Positions 1-10,622 are shown, counted from the first letter of the stretch. The stretch: 64,000 nucleotides of DNA from Exiguobacterium acetylicum (GCF_022170825.1 NZ_CP081878.1:1142001-1206000); one strand, 5' to 3'. A program made the numbers and translations. The notes: generated by a model not told the origin, from the letters alone.

Positions 1-200
1 GAAGCAGGACTATTCAACAGCAAGAGACTCGTGATGATGAATTGAGCAGCGCCAGCGTAAATGAAGATGGACATGAATCCGACTTCAAAGGGAGTTAAAC
101 CCGAAGCGCGACCGACGATGCCGGCTGAGAAGCCGATACCGATATAACCAAGGACGGTTGGGAGACAGGCACGAACACCTGCTTGGAAGGCTGATGACAT
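1..200 (-). CDS. azlC: AzlC family branched-chain amino acid exporter subunit (5' part only)
   Basis: The first 66 codons of a gene that leaves the window at its left edge. The ATG at 198-200 follows a strong AGAGGAGG site. The visible residues form the hydrophobic N-terminus of an AzlC-type permease (LGYIGIGFSAGIVG, then YAGAAQFI, a stretch well kept in AzlC). AzlC normally has about 230 residues and works in the cytoplasmic membrane with the small AzlD to export branched-chain amino acids or analogues. Family is seen in the sequence; substrate is inferred. It diverges from dhaK. Confidence 0.8.
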   Translation of the reverse strand, partial: MSSAFQAGVRACLPTVLGYIGIGFSAGIVGRASGLTPFEVGFMSIFIYAGAAQFIITSLLLLNSPA

Positions 201-355
201 TCGATTCCTCCTCTTTTTAAAAGAGCATAGCATTCATGCGGAATATCGTCACTAACTGGTCAATATTTTCATCGTTTTTTTCGACATATTCGACTTGATT
301 TAGTGGTAAAGAGTAAGTGGTACGGCAAAATCAGATTGGTAAAGGAGCGTTTTTC
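201..355. other. azlC-dhaK divergent intergenic region
   Basis: This 155-base spacer carries the two ribosome binding sites and must hold both promoters. It is T-rich (a run of seven T near 275-281), but I cannot pick a convincing -35/-10 pair or operator by eye. Confidence 0.4.
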
Positions 356-1324
356 ATGCACAAATTAATGAAAGATTCAAACCGGTTCGTTTCAGACATG
401 GTCGACGGACTCGTACTTGCTCACCCTGATTTGTATAAAAAGGTCGAAGGTGTCAACGTCGTGGCACGGAAAGTACCACTCGATGGAAAAGTTGGTCTTG
501 TCTCTGGTGGGGGAAGTGGTCACGAACCGGCCCATGCGGGATTCGTTGGGGATGGTATGCTTGCTGCAGCTGTATGTGGGGAAGTCTTCACGTCACCAAC
601 GCCTGATATGGTGCTCGAAGGAATTAAAGCTGCGCATGGAGGGAAAGGCGTATTGCTCGTCGTCAAGAATTACTCTGGTGACGTCATGAACTTTGATATG
701 GCGAAGGAACTTGCTGAACTTGAGGACATCGAAGTTGATACGGTCGTCGTCAACGATGACATTGCCATCAAAAAAGAAGAAGACCGTCGTGGAGTTGCAG
801 GGACTATCTTCGTTCATAAGATTGCCGGAGCTGCTGCGGCAGAAGGGAAATCACTGAGTGAAGTCAAAGCAGTCGCGGAAAAGGTCATTCATGGTGTCCG
901 GTCGATCGGAATGGCGCTCTCGCCATGTTACATGCCAGAGAGCGGGAAACCAGGGTTTGAACTGCATGACGACGAGATGGAGATTGGAATCGGGATTCAT
1001 GGGGAAAAAGGACTCGAACGAAAAGCAGTTGCTTCCGTTGATGCGATCGTCAAAGAGTTGCTCGATCGTCTAACGAAAGAAGTACCGGATAAAAAAGTCG
1101 CTGTCATGGTGAACGGAATGGGCGGAACGCCAGAATCCGAACTGTATATCACGTATAAATACGTCGCGGAAGAACTTCAGGCGCATGGTTACGAGATTGC
1201 CCGTTCGTTCGTCGGCAACTATATGACCTCACTCGAGATGCATGGTTTCTCGATCACGCTTCTACCAGTGGATGATGAACTGCTCGGTTATCTCGACGCA
1301 GAAACAAAAGCGATTGGATTCTAA
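356..1324 (+). CDS. dhaK: PTS-dependent dihydroxyacetone kinase, substrate-binding subunit DhaK
   Basis: DhaK (322 residues from this start) binds dihydroxyacetone covalently so that DhaL can phosphorylate it to DHA-phosphate in the cytosol. GGGSGHEP lies at residues 51-58, with the substrate-contacting His56; NYSGD gives Asp109, and GIGIHGE gives His215, the residue that forms the hemiaminal with the substrate. His56 and Asp109 match E. coli numbering. An in-frame GTG lies 39 bases upstream, but the ATG at 356 is preceded by AAAGGAG at the right distance and gives the usual family length. First gene of a dhaKLM operon; dhaL follows after 24 bases. The neighbouring glpFK genes suggest a shared role in glycerol/C3 use. 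Confidence 0.97.
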   Translation: MHKLMKDSNRFVSDMVDGLVLAHPDLYKKVEGVNVVARKVPLDGKVGLVSGGGSGHEPAHAGFVGDGMLAAAVCGEVFTSPTPDMVLEGIKAAHGGKGVLLVVKNYSGDVMNFDMAKELAELEDIEVDTVVVNDDIAIKKEEDRRGVAGTIFVHKIAGAAAAEGKSLSEVKAVAEKVIHGVRSIGMALSPCYMPESGKPGFELHDDEMEIGIGIHGEKGLERKAVASVDAIVKELLDRLTKEVPDKKVAVMVNGMGGTPESELYITYKYVAEELQAHGYEIARSFVGNYMTSLEMHGFSITLLPVDDELLGYLDAETKAIGF

Positions 1325-1348
1325 TTTAGATAAACGGGGTGTACTAAT

Positions 1349-1951
1349 ATGAAGTTGACGAAGGAACAGTTGCGAAGCGCACTTATTAAAGCAGCAGAAC
1401 AGATTGAACAGCATAAAGATGAATTGACGGATCTTGACCGAGAAATCGGCGATGGGGATCACGGGATCAATATGTCGCGGGGATTCCAAGCCGTTCAAAA
1501 GACGCTTGAGGAACACGGGGAATACGAAGATTTAGGCGCATTATCAAAAGAAGTCGGGATGACGCTGATTAAAACAGTCGGTGGAGCATCTGGTCCTCTG
1601 TACGGCACGGCATTCGTCAAGTTTGCCGGTGCGTTTAAAGGAAAAACCGAAGTCGAAGGTGCAGAGCTTGCCGATGCTTTCCACGAAGCGACAGAAGGCA
1701 TTAAGTTGCGTGGAAAATCGGAATTCGGTCAAAAGACGATGGTTGACATCTGGACGCCATTCCAAGAAGCACTTTCAAAAGAAAGTGATTTGAAAGCGGC
1801 AATCGATCAAGCGCTTGCTGATACAAAAGCACGTATCGCGACAAAAGGGCGCGCGTCGTACTTCGGTGAAGCAACTCAAGGTGTCCAGGATCCAGGTAGT
1901 CTATCGAGTGCCCTGTTACTTGGCGAAATCGCGGAGGTGCTCCATGGTTAA
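1349..1951 (+). CDS. dhaL: dihydroxyacetone kinase, ADP-binding subunit DhaL
   Basis: DhaL (200 residues) holds a tightly bound ADP/ATP and transfers phosphate to the substrate on DhaK; the nucleotide is recharged by DhaM. The motif DREIGDGDHG at residues 30-39 supplies Asp30, Asp35 and Asp37, the three magnesium-binding aspartates of the family. GGASGPLYGTAF, a loop typical of DhaL, follows near residues 76-87. The gene lies between dhaK and dhaM, and its stop codon overlaps the dhaM start by 8 bases, which points to coupled translation. Confidence 0.97.
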   Translation: MKLTKEQLRSALIKAAEQIEQHKDELTDLDREIGDGDHGINMSRGFQAVQKTLEEHGEYEDLGALSKEVGMTLIKTVGGASGPLYGTAFVKFAGAFKGKTEVEGAELADAFHEATEGIKLRGKSEFGQKTMVDIWTPFQEALSKESDLKAAIDQALADTKARIATKGRASYFGEATQGVQDPGSLSSALLLGEIAEVLHG

Positions 1952-2312
1952 TCTTGTACTCGTTTCCCATAGTGAGAAGCTTGCGACTGGACTAAAGGAA
2001 CTGTTGGCAGAGATGGCACCGGATACGCCAGTCTTAGTAGCAGCAGGACTTGGGGATGGTAGTATTGGAACGGACGCGACTCGTATCGAAGAAACGCTGA
2101 ATACGCTGGACGACGATGGAGTCGTCTTAACGGATATCGGTTCTGCGACGATGAACACAGAACTAGCACTTGAACTATACAGCGGCGAACGGACGGTACG
2201 GTTTATCGACGCACCACTCGTCGAAGGTGCGTTTTTAGCGGCAGTCCTAAGCGGACAGTCGAAATCCGTCGATGAGATTGAAGATGGGTTGAAAAAAGAA
2301 TTCGGTAAATAA
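1944..2312 (+). CDS. dhaM: dihydroxyacetone kinase phosphotransfer subunit DhaM (EIIA-Man-like)
   Basis: A 122-residue single-domain DhaM that passes phosphate from HPr of the PTS to the ADP on DhaL. His9 in LVSHS is the phosphorylated histidine. It is the short form, without the HPr and EI-like domains fused to DhaM in E. coli. The ATG at 1944 follows GGAGG and lies inside the end of dhaL; an open frame continues upstream, but those codons belong to dhaL read in another frame. The organism therefore uses phosphoenolpyruvate for this kinase, alongside the ATP-dependent glycerol kinase encoded nearby. Confidence 0.95.
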   Translation: MVNLVLVSHSEKLATGLKELLAEMAPDTPVLVAAGLGDGSIGTDATRIEETLNTLDDDGVVLTDIGSATMNTELALELYSGERTVRFIDAPLVEGAFLAAVLSGQSKSVDEIEDGLKKEFGK

Positions 2313-2317
2313 GTGTT

Positions 2318-2351
2318 AAATCCCCCTTTGCGAATAGGCGAAGGGGGATTT
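2318..2351 (+). terminator. terminator of dhaKLM
   Basis: AAATCCCCCTT pairs with AAGGGGGATTT around a short loop, directly after the dhaM stop codon. The following T-run is weak (TATTTC). Confidence 0.7.
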
Positions 2352-2400
2352 ATTTCAATTACTTTTATTCGTATTAAAATCTAGTATGGATTCACATGAA

Positions 2401-2721
2401 TCAAAACTTTCGGAGCCGCTCTTCTAACCACTCTCTCGGTAAGCGAACTGTAGCTAGATCAAGTGTTTGTAATGCATCCCAAGAATAACTGTTAAAAAGA
2501 TAGAGATCCAATTGTGTATCGATATCGTTTGCTACTTCAGTCGCTTGTTCACTTAACGGATAGCTCCCACGTCTTTCAGTTTCAAGATGATAGAAGTCAT
2601 TATGGTAGACGTCGATCATATACCGGTAACACCAATCTGCCAGTTCTTCATGCGTGATGGTGCCATCAAGCGCAAGCTGAATGTGTTCTTTTAGCTGTTG
2701 ATCCGAATAAGTAGAATTCAT
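2401..2721 (-). CDS. hypothetical protein (106 aa)
   Basis: A small soluble protein with no family I recognise. The ATG at 2719-2721 is preceded by AGAGGTG; an open frame runs about 50 codons further upstream, but it passes through the glpK terminator and has no ribosome site. The chain is acidic in its first half, rich in Tyr, Asp and Leu, with an Arg-rich end (LPREWLEERLRKF), and has no membrane segment or signal peptide. It lies between glpK and dhaM and is separated from glpK by a terminator, so it probably has its own promoter. Confidence 0.7.
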   Translation of the reverse strand: MNSTYSDQQLKEHIQLALDGTITHEELADWCYRYMIDVYHNDFYHLETERRGSYPLSEQATEVANDIDTQLDLYLFNSYSWDALQTLDLATVRLPREWLEERLRKF

Positions 2722-2754
2722 GATACACCTCTCGCTATATGTTCTATAAGATAT

Positions 2755-2787
2755 CAAAAACCCGGTCCCTCTGCAAAAGGGACCGGG
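2755..2787 (-). terminator. terminator of glpFK
   Basis: The stem CCCGGTCCC / GGGACCGGG at 2761-2787, read on the minus strand, ends in a T-run (TTTTTGAT) just after the glpK stop. Confidence 0.85.
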
Positions 2788-2803
2788 GTAACTAGTTCTG
2801 CTC

Positions 2804-4333
<1,530 letters not shown>

Positions 4334-4349
4334 TTAGTAAAGCAGAATC

Positions 4350-5051
4350 TTAGTAAATCAATTGATAGATGAGCACAGCGATTGCTCCACCGATGATTGG
4401 ACCGACGACTGGAATCCATGAATAACCCCAGTCAGATGAACCTTTGTTCGGAATCGGTAAGATGGCGTGCGCGATACGTGGCCCAAGGTCACGGGCCGGG
4501 TTGATAGCGTATCCTGTCGTACCACCGAGCGAGAGACCGATGACGACGACGAGTAAACCGACGATGAGTGGTTTTAAACCGTCACCGAATGTCGTTAAAC
4601 CGAGTGCCAAAATACCGAAGACGAGAACAAATGTCCCGATGATCTCAGAAATCAAGTTCGACGGCGTATGACGAATCGCTGGACCTGTTGCGAACACACC
4701 GAGTTTTGCAGCTTGATCATCAGTCGCTTCAAAATGTTTCATGTAATGAAGCCAAACGAGAATGGCGCCGATGAAAGCTCCGACAAGTTGTCCGGCAATG
4801 TAGATCGGAACGTCTGCCCACGGTAGGTCAGAGTTCAAAGCAAGTGCAATCGTTAATGCAGGGTTCAAGTGCGCACCACTCTCAGCAGCGACGAATGCTG
4901 CTGTCATGACGGCGAGACCCCAAGCGAACGTGATGACAATCCATCCACTGTTTTCCGATTTCGTCTTTTTCAAGACGACACCGGCGACGACACCATCCCC
5001 GAGCAGGATGAGGATCATCGTACCGATCATTTCTAGTACAAAGTTATTCAT
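4350..5051 (-). CDS. glpF: glycerol uptake facilitator (aquaglyceroporin)
   Basis: MIP-family channel (233 residues, six membrane segments expected) that lets glycerol diffuse across the cytoplasmic membrane. It carries both pore motifs: HLNPA (NPA at 63-65) and INPARD (NPA at 184-186). The Asp right after the second NPAR is typical of glycerol facilitators rather than of pure water channels. First gene of the glpFK operon; the promoter just upstream has a cre site over its -35 element. Confidence 0.96.
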   Translation of the reverse strand: MNNFVLEMIGTMILILLGDGVVAGVVLKKTKSENSGWIVITFAWGLAVMTAAFVAAESGAHLNPALTIALALNSDLPWADVPIYIAGQLVGAFIGAILVWLHYMKHFEATDDQAAKLGVFATGPAIRHTPSNLISEIIGTFVLVFGILALGLTTFGDGLKPLIVGLLVVVIGLSLGGTTGYAINPARDLGPRIAHAILPIPNKGSSDWGYSWIPVVGPIIGGAIAVLIYQLIY

Positions 5052-5099
5052 GCAAAAACCCTCCCTTTGGATTAAAGCAGATAATGGCCTTTCTACTTT

Positions 5100-5128
5100 A
5101 AATTACTCCGAATTGAGAACGTTTTCAA
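5100..5128 (-). promoter_or_regulatory. glpF promoter overlapped by a CcpA (cre) site
   Basis: On the minus strand a -35 TTGAAA (5123-5128), a 17-base spacer and a -10 TAATTT (5100-5105) precede glpF. The palindrome TTGAGAACGTTTTCAA at 5113-5128 matches the cre consensus and covers the -35 hexamer, so CcpA binding should block RNA polymerase when preferred sugars are present. The elements are read from the sequence; the control is inferred. Confidence 0.8.
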
Positions 5129-5198
5129 TACAAATAATTGAAATATAGGAATGGAAATTTTTTATTTTGATGTTTAAAGATACGGAAAAATGGATAAG

Positions 5199-5241
5199 AA
5201 AACACCTCTTCCTACCCGTGTAAAGGTAATAAGAGGTGTTA
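5199..5241 (-). terminator. terminator of the DUF2227-like gene
   Basis: AACACCTCTT (5201-5210) pairs with AAGAGGTGTT (5231-5240) and is followed on the minus strand by T-rich sequence. The stem includes part of the stop codon of the gene. Confidence 0.75.
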
Positions 5242-5709
5242 ACGACGACGCTTCTTTCTTTTTTTAGGTCGAAACCAGCTACTGGAATAATCTAGTAGGA
5301 TATGAATCGTACTCGCTACCATGATGCCGATGATAAAAGCAGGCAGGGAAGCGAACCACGAATCAATCGTTGCCGAATCAAGAATCTGAAAGTACAAACT
5401 TAGAAACAGTAGTGGAATTAAAATAGCAGCACTATAAAGAAGTCGGATGATGTCTCCGATGATCAGTCCATGTGACCAAATCGAGCGGTGAGGCATGATT
5501 TTCACATAGGGCATCCATAGGACGCGAAACGGTCCGAAGCGATAATACGGTTCTGATTTTAAATCAAGGTCGGGCGACAGCCAAAGCGTACCGACAGCGA
5601 TACCAATGGCGGTCGGTAACCAATCGGTTTGTTGCGTTGCGACCGAATACGCAACGTAACCCGTCAGCGCGACGGTATTGACGGTGTCATGTACATTTCC
5701 TGAAGGCAT
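5239..5709 (-). CDS. metal-binding membrane protein, DUF2227-like
   Basis: A 156-residue integral membrane protein that begins MPSGNVHD, like the DUF2227 'putative metal-binding' family, whose early His and Asp residues are conserved. LSPDLDL near residue 45 and PHRSIWSHG near 73-81 add further Asp/His ligands, and two or three hydrophobic segments follow before a very basic tail (KKRKKRRR). A metal-dependent role is inferred from the family; the reaction is unknown. The start is fixed by the family N-terminus, yet the only good ribosome site (GGAGGG) lies 24 bases upstream, beyond a hairpin (see findings). Confidence 0.7.
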   Translation of the reverse strand: MPSGNVHDTVNTVALTGYVAYSVATQQTDWLPTAIGIAVGTLWLSPDLDLKSEPYYRFGPFRVLWMPYVKIMPHRSIWSHGLIIGDIIRLLYSAAILIPLLFLSLYFQILDSATIDSWFASLPAFIIGIMVASTIHILLDYSSSWFRPKKRKKRRR

Positions 5710-5710
5710 G

Positions 5711-5734
5711 AAAAAAGACCAGTCGTGACTGGTC
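5711..5734 (-). terminator. hairpin with U-tract between lexA and the DUF2227-like gene
   Basis: GACCAGT / ACTGGTC around a 4-base loop (5717-5734), followed on the minus strand by TTTTTT (5716-5711). It is a likely lexA terminator, but it also lies between a GGAGGG site and the ATG of the next gene. Confidence 0.75.
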
Positions 5735-5740
5735 CCTCCG

Positions 5741-6355
5741 TCAATGAATCGTCCGATACACGCCGATTACCTTACCAAGAATGGAGACATTATCGAAATA
5801 CATCGGATCCATCGAGTCATTTTCTGGTTGTAGACGTACCTGTTGATCTTCTAAGAAGAACCGTTTCACCGTCGCTTCGCTATCTTCGGTCATAGCTACG
5901 ACGATTTCTCCGTTTTCTGCTGTGTTTTGTTGGCGCACGATGACACGATCGCCGTCAAGAATACCTGCATTAATCATCGATTCACCGTCGATCGTTAACA
6001 TGAAGACTGTTTCGTTTCCTACATAATGTGCAGGGAGCGGGAACTGTTCTTCGATATTTTCAATCGCTGTAATCGGAAGACCAGCTGTGACTTTCCCGAT
6101 AACAGGGACATGAACGATAGCTTCCGTGATTTCTTCAGGCTTATCAAGCAATATCTCAATCGCACGTGGTTTCGTCGGGTCACGGCGAATCATTCCCCGT
6201 TTCTCGAGTCGATCCAAATGACCGTGTACCGTCGAGCTAGACGCGAGTCCGACTGCTTCCCCGATTTCGCGAACTGATGGTGGATACCCCTTCAGTTTCA
6301 CTTCAGAGACGATGTAGTCAAGAATCTCTTGTTGGCGCTTAGACATTTTCCGCAT
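5741..6355 (-). CDS. lexA: LexA, SOS repressor and self-cleaving protease
   Basis: LexA of 204 residues, repressor of the DNA-damage regulon, which cleaves itself when stimulated by RecA filaments. The N-terminal winged helix ([19 protein letters not shown]) is almost identical in pattern to B. subtilis LexA. The cleavage bond is Ala91-Gly92, and the catalytic pair is Ser126 (DGESM) and Lys164 (ATVKRF). The start at 6353-6355 follows AGAGGTGG; the open frame upstream runs through the promoter. It diverges from yneA, and the shared intergenic region holds three LexA boxes, so it is autoregulated. Confidence 0.98.
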   Translation of the reverse strand: MRKMSKRQQEILDYIVSEVKLKGYPPSVREIGEAVGLASSSTVHGHLDRLEKRGMIRRDPTKPRAIEILLDKPEEITEAIVHVPVIGKVTAGLPITAIENIEEQFPLPAHYVGNETVFMLTIDGESMINAGILDGDRVIVRQQNTAENGEIVVAMTEDSEATVKRFFLEDQQVRLQPENDSMDPMYFDNVSILGKVIGVYRTIH

Positions 6356-6416
6356 ACGAATTGCCACCTCTTTCTGGATTGAAGTTTGAAATGTAAGAAT
6401 ATATGTTTCTAAATTC

Positions 6417-6456
6417 ACTATAACATAGAACAAATGAGCGTACAAACAATTGTTCG
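6417..6456 (-). promoter_or_regulatory. lexA promoter with LexA box
   Basis: Minus-strand -35 TTGTAC (6440-6445), 17-base spacer, -10 TATAGT (6417-6422). A LexA box, CAAACAATTGTTCG at 6443-6456, overlaps the -35 hexamer; it differs from the CGAAC-N4-GTTCG consensus by one base. Confidence 0.8.
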
Positions 6457-6466
6457 ACATTTTGTG

Positions 6467-6496
6467 TTGACCGAACACCGGTTCTGTGTTTATTAT
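6467..6496 (+). promoter_or_regulatory. yneA promoter with LexA box in the spacer
   Basis: -35 TTGACC (6467-6472) and -10 TATTAT (6491-6496) are separated by 18 bases. The LexA box CGAACACCGGTTCT (6472-6485) lies between them, so the repressor would occlude polymerase. Confidence 0.8.
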
Positions 6497-6504
6497 GAGT
6501 TATG

Positions 6505-6518
6505 CGAACAATTGTTCC
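6505..6518 (+). promoter_or_regulatory. second yneA LexA box
   Basis: CGAACAATTGTTCC is an almost perfect CGAAC-N4-GTTCG palindrome at about the yneA transcription start. It gives the divergent region its third box. Confidence 0.85.
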
Positions 6519-6564
6519 GCGAACATTTATTCTAATTCATTTCATCTTATATTTGGAGGGATTC

Positions 6565-6855
6565 ATGATGATTCATACGATTCGTACTCATGCTTTTTCT
6601 ATTCTCTTCTATGCTTTAAGTGTTGCTTTCGTAATCTTTTTACTCATACCACGTCCGGATGAAAAAGTGGCGCAACTGATGACGGCGTCCGTAACGGTCG
6701 ATGAGAACGCTACAGTCGAACAAATTGCTGAAGTCTATAACGACGGCTCAATGTCAGATGAAGAATATGTCAATTGGTTGATCAAAAATAATGATGTCGA
6801 AACAAAACACGTCATCTCAAAAAGCAAAATCGTTGTACCAATCGCACAACAATGA
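6565..6855 (+). CDS. yneA: SOS-induced cell division suppressor YneA-like
   Basis: A 96-residue protein with one N-terminal membrane segment (about residues 9-28) and an extracellular LysM-like module (EQIAEVYNDG, then KIVVP). In B. subtilis YneA is made during the SOS response, sits in the membrane with LysM outside, and delays division until DNA is repaired. The ATG at 6565 follows TTGGAGGG; an upstream in-frame ATG at 6502 lies at the promoter start point. Position beside lexA and before the resolvase gene matches B. subtilis. Sequence divergence is high, as usual for SOS division inhibitors. Confidence 0.85.
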   Translation: MMIHTIRTHAFSILFYALSVAFVIFLLIPRPDEKVAQLMTASVTVDENATVEQIAEVYNDGSMSDEEYVNWLIKNNDVETKHVISKSKIVVPIAQQ

Positions 6856-6894
6856 CAGAATAGAAAAGTTGTGAAAGAACGAACAGGGATGTGA

Positions 6895-7554
<660 letters not shown>

Positions 7555-7557
7555 GAA

Positions 7558-7599
7558 GCAAGTTACCCGCTGACTGACGCGGTTAACTTGCTTTTTTTT
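7558..7599 (+). terminator. terminator of yneA-yneB
   Basis: GCAAGTTACCCGC pairs with GCGGTTAACTTGC (one mismatch) and is followed by eight T. Confidence 0.9.
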
Positions 7600-7667
7600 G
7601 TAAGCTCTTTTACAGTAAGAATACAATTGAACTACTCAAGTTTGAGTCATAGAGAAAGAGGGATTCC

Positions 7668-7904
7668 ATGTTATCACAAGAACAATTAGATCGAATCAAT
7701 GCATTAGCGAATAAATCAAAAGTTGAGCCGTTATCAGAAGCCGAAACAGCGGAGCAAAAAGAGTTACGTGCAGCGTATCTCGCAGCATTCCGTGGATCGT
7801 TCAAAAACCAACTCATGGGCATGAAAATCGTCGATGAAGAGGGAACGGACGTAACACCTGAGAAATTAAAACAAGCACAAGAAGAAGAACGGAATAAACA
7901 ATAA
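7668..7904 (+). CDS. ynzC: DUF896 protein YnzC-like
   Basis: A 78-residue soluble, helical protein of the DUF896/UPF0291 family (LDRINALANKSK, then EQKELRAAYL and FRGSFKNQL). B. subtilis YnzC lies in the SOS yneA operon and has a short helical-hairpin structure; its function is not established. Here it has its own ribosome site (GAAAGAGGG) and is separated from the resolvase gene by a terminator, so it may be transcribed apart from the SOS genes. Confidence 0.9.
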   Translation: MLSQEQLDRINALANKSKVEPLSEAETAEQKELRAAYLAAFRGSFKNQLMGMKIVDEEGTDVTPEKLKQAQEEERNKQ

Positions 7905-7927
7905 TCGTTTGTTTCTTCTATAGAAGA

Positions 7928-7961
7928 AAGAGGTCTCGCTATAAGCGGACCTCTTTTTTGT
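7928..7961 (+). terminator. terminator of ynzC
   Basis: AAGAGGTC / GACCTCTT stem followed by six T. Confidence 0.85.
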
Positions 7962-8102
7962 TAGAGCGGTTAGATGAGGAAACATTGTACGATAGCAATA
8001 CATCTTAATAGAGGGCTTTCATCGATTCAGACATCCTGTATGAGTCGATAGAACGGCTATAGATAGCGCATTCATTTTAATGTGACATACTATTTAGAAA
8101 AG

Positions 8103-8131
8103 TTGTATCACATTTGAGAGTGTGCTAAAAT
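8103..8131 (+). promoter_or_regulatory. tkt promoter
   Basis: -35 TTGTAT, 17-base spacer, -10 TAAAAT, about 38 bases before the tkt start. Confidence 0.6.
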
Positions 8132-8168
8132 GAGTAGGAATTTGTGAAAAAGAGAGAGGATGATTGTT

Positions 8169-10148
8169 TTGACGAACATGACGACAGTAGAACAATTAGC
8201 AATTAATACGATTCGTACCTTATCGATTGATGCCGTACAAAAGGCGAACTCGGGTCACCCAGGTATGCCAATGGGAGCAGCGCCGATGGCATTCTCACTT
8301 TGGGCGGATCATATGAACCACAACCCTAAAAATCCAGAATGGTTTAACCGCGACCGTTTTGTACTTTCAGCCGGACACGGTTCGATGCTTCTCTACTCAC
8401 TCCTCCACCTATCGGGATATGATCTATCAATGGAAGATCTAAAATCATTCCGTCAATGGGGATCTAAAACACCAGGTCACCCGGAATACCGCCACACGGC
8501 TGGTGTAGATGCGACGACTGGTCCACTTGGTCAAGGGATTGCGATGGCAGTTGGTATGGCAATGGCAGAGCGTCATCTTGAAGCAAAATATAACCGTGAT
8601 GACCTTAACGTCGTTGATCACTTCACATACGGAATTTGTGGAGACGGAGACTTGATGGAAGGCGTTTCAGCTGAAGCCGCTTCACTCGCAGGTCACCTTG
8701 GTCTTGGGAAATTGGTCGTATTGTACGATTCAAACGATATCTCACTCGACGGAGATCTCGATAAATCGTTCTCTGAGAACGTCCAGAAGCGCTTCGAAGC
8801 GTATAACTGGCAAGTCATTCGCGTAGAAGACGGAACGGATATCGATTCGATTTCGAAAGCAATCGCGGCGGCACAAGCAGAGACGACAAAACCAACATTG
8901 ATCGAAGTCAAGACAGTCATCGGTTTCGGTTCACCGAACAAATCAGGGAAGTCCGCTTCTCACGGTGCTCCACTCGGTGAGGCAGAAATCAAGTTGACGA
9001 AAGCTAGCTACATTTGGGATCACGAAGAGTTCTACGTCCCTGAAGAAGTCAAATCATTGTTTGACGAGCGCATTGTTCAACGTGGTGCTTCTGCAGAAGA
9101 CGCATGGAATGAGACAATGAAACAATACGAAGCAGCGCACCCAGAATTGCATGCTGAACTCGTTCGCGCAATCGCAAACGAATTGCCAAGCAACTGGGAA
9201 GCAGACCTTCCGACATACGACTTGTCGTCGAAAAAAGCAACGCGTCAAACAAGCGGTGAAGTCTTGAATGGTCTCGCGAAGAACGTTCCGACTTTGTTCG
9301 GTGGTTCAGCTGACCTTGCAGGATCGAACAACACGATGCTTAAAGGCGAAGCAGACTTCGATATCGACCCAAGCGGTCGCAACATCTGGTTCGGGGTACG
9401 TGAATTCGCAATGGCAGCAGCTGTCAACGGTATGGCACTTCACGGTGGCGTCATTCCTTACGGTGCGACATTCTTCGTATTCTCGGATTACCTCCGTCCA
9501 GCGGTCCGTCTCGCTGCATTAATGGGTCTTCCATCAATCTTCGTTTTGACGCATGACTCAATCGCTGTCGGTGAAGATGGTCCAACACACGAGCCAGTCG
9601 AACACTTGATGAGCTTCCGTGCAATGCCGAACGTCACGATCTACCGCCCAGCAGACGGAAAAGAGACGATCGCAGCATGGAAAACAGCCGTTCAAGCAAA
9701 AGACAAACCGACACTTCTCGTCTTGACTCGTCAAGGTCTTCCTGAACTTGAAGGCACGACGACAGAGGGCGCTGAAAAAGGTGGTTATGTCATCGCTGGT
9801 GACGTCACGAAAGCCGATACACTCTTGCTCGGTACTGGTTCAGAAGTTCACCTTCTTGTAGAAGCACAAAAAGAACTTGGTGAATCAACAGCTGTCGTTT
9901 CGCTTCCATCATGGGAAGTATTCGAAGCACAATCAGCAGAGTACAAAGAATCGGTTCTTCCAAAACACATCACGAAACGTGTAGCAATCGAAGCAGGTGC
10001 TTCACTCGGCTGGTACAAGTATGTAGGAACAGAAGGACAAGTCATCGGAATCGATCGTTTCGGCGCATCTGCTCCTGGAGACTTCCTCTTGAAAGAATAC
10101 GGCATGTCTGTTGAGAACGTTTTAGCGACAGTCAAGCAACTCGGATAA
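8169..10148 (+). CDS. tkt: transketolase
   Basis: Thiamine diphosphate-dependent transketolase (659 residues), which moves two-carbon units between sugar phosphates in the pentose phosphate pathway. Visible motifs are [10 protein letters not shown] near the N-terminus, CGDGDLMEG for thiamine diphosphate and magnesium binding near residue 155, and the transketolase loop [18 protein letters not shown] near 460-480. Three in-frame starts lie close together: ATG 8160, TTG 8169 and ATG 8178. The ATG at 8160 is part of the ribosome site (GAGAGAGGA, 8152-8160), so the TTG, eight bases after it, is chosen. Downstream of the SOS genes, as in B. subtilis. Confidence 0.96.
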   Translation: MTNMTTVEQLAINTIRTLSIDAVQKANSGHPGMPMGAAPMAFSLWADHMNHNPKNPEWFNRDRFVLSAGHGSMLLYSLLHLSGYDLSMEDLKSFRQWGSKTPGHPEYRHTAGVDATTGPLGQGIAMAVGMAMAERHLEAKYNRDDLNVVDHFTYGICGDGDLMEGVSAEAASLAGHLGLGKLVVLYDSNDISLDGDLDKSFSENVQKRFEAYNWQVIRVEDGTDIDSISKAIAAAQAETTKPTLIEVKTVIGFGSPNKSGKSASHGAPLGEAEIKLTKASYIWDHEEFYVPEEVKSLFDERIVQRGASAEDAWNETMKQYEAAHPELHAELVRAIANELPSNWEADLPTYDLSSKKATRQTSGEVLNGLAKNVPTLFGGSADLAGSNNTMLKGEADFDIDPSGRNIWFGVREFAMAAAVNGMALHGGVIPYGATFFVFSDYLRPAVRLAALMGLPSIFVLTHDSIAVGEDGPTHEPVEHLMSFRAMPNVTIYRPADGKETIAAWKTAVQAKDKPTLLVLTRQGLPELEGTTTEGAEKGGYVIAGDVTKADTLLLGTGSEVHLLVEAQKELGESTAVVSLPSWEVFEAQSAEYKESVLPKHITKRVAIEAGASLGWYKYVGTEGQVIGIDRFGASAPGDFLLKEYGMSVENVLATVKQLG

Positions 10149-10157
10149 TCATTTCCG

Positions 10158-10196
10158 GAAAAACGGGTCCGATCTTAGTCGGACTCGTTTTTCATC
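10158..10196 (+). terminator. terminator of tkt
   Basis: An AAAACGGGTCCGA / TCGGACTCGTTTT stem (one G-T pair) followed by a T-run. Confidence 0.85.
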
Positions 10197-10270
10197 TATT
10201 ATCATCTATGCAAACAATTGGAATTATAGTATAGTAAAAAGCGACGTTTTAAGTTAGAGGAGGAAGCAAC

Positions 10271-10501
10271 TTGGCTACATGGATTTGGATTTTAATTGCC
10301 CTTCTTTGCTTGGTAGCAGGTGTCGCCCTTGGTTTCTATATCGCTCGTCGATACATGATGAACTACTTGGAGCAAAACCCACCAATCAACGAAGATATGA
10401 TTAAGACATTGATGATGCAAATGGGTCAAAAGCCATCACAAAAGAAAGTCAACCAAGTGATGCGTTCAATGAGTGGTTCAATGAAATCACCTAAAAAATA
10501 A
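10271..10501 (+). CDS. yneF: YneF family small membrane protein (UPF0154)
   Basis: A 76-residue protein with one N-terminal membrane helix ([20 protein letters not shown]) and a conserved cytosolic tail ([27 protein letters not shown]), the signature of UPF0154. It starts at TTG, preceded by GAGGAGG. Function is unknown. Its place after tkt is the same as in B. subtilis. Confidence 0.93.
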   Translation: MATWIWILIALLCLVAGVALGFYIARRYMMNYLEQNPPINEDMIKTLMMQMGQKPSQKKVNQVMRSMSGSMKSPKK

Positions 10502-10511
10502 GCTATACGAA

Positions 10512-10538
10512 AGGGGACCAAATGGTCTCCTTTTTGTT
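10512..10538 (+). terminator. terminator of yneF
   Basis: GGGGACCA / TGGTCTCC hairpin followed by five T. Confidence 0.8.
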
Positions 10539-10622
10539 TGCTATTTTTTAGAAAGAGAACTAATCTAAAATGTGAGACTATTTCAAATAATCACAGGATT
10601 TTAAAAAGGGGGGGAGACTTGA

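Noticed and set aside
10539-10622. BmrB-like leader peptide before the heterodimeric ABC exporter
   Set aside because: The 84-base spacer has no start codon with ribosome site and no attenuator hairpin.
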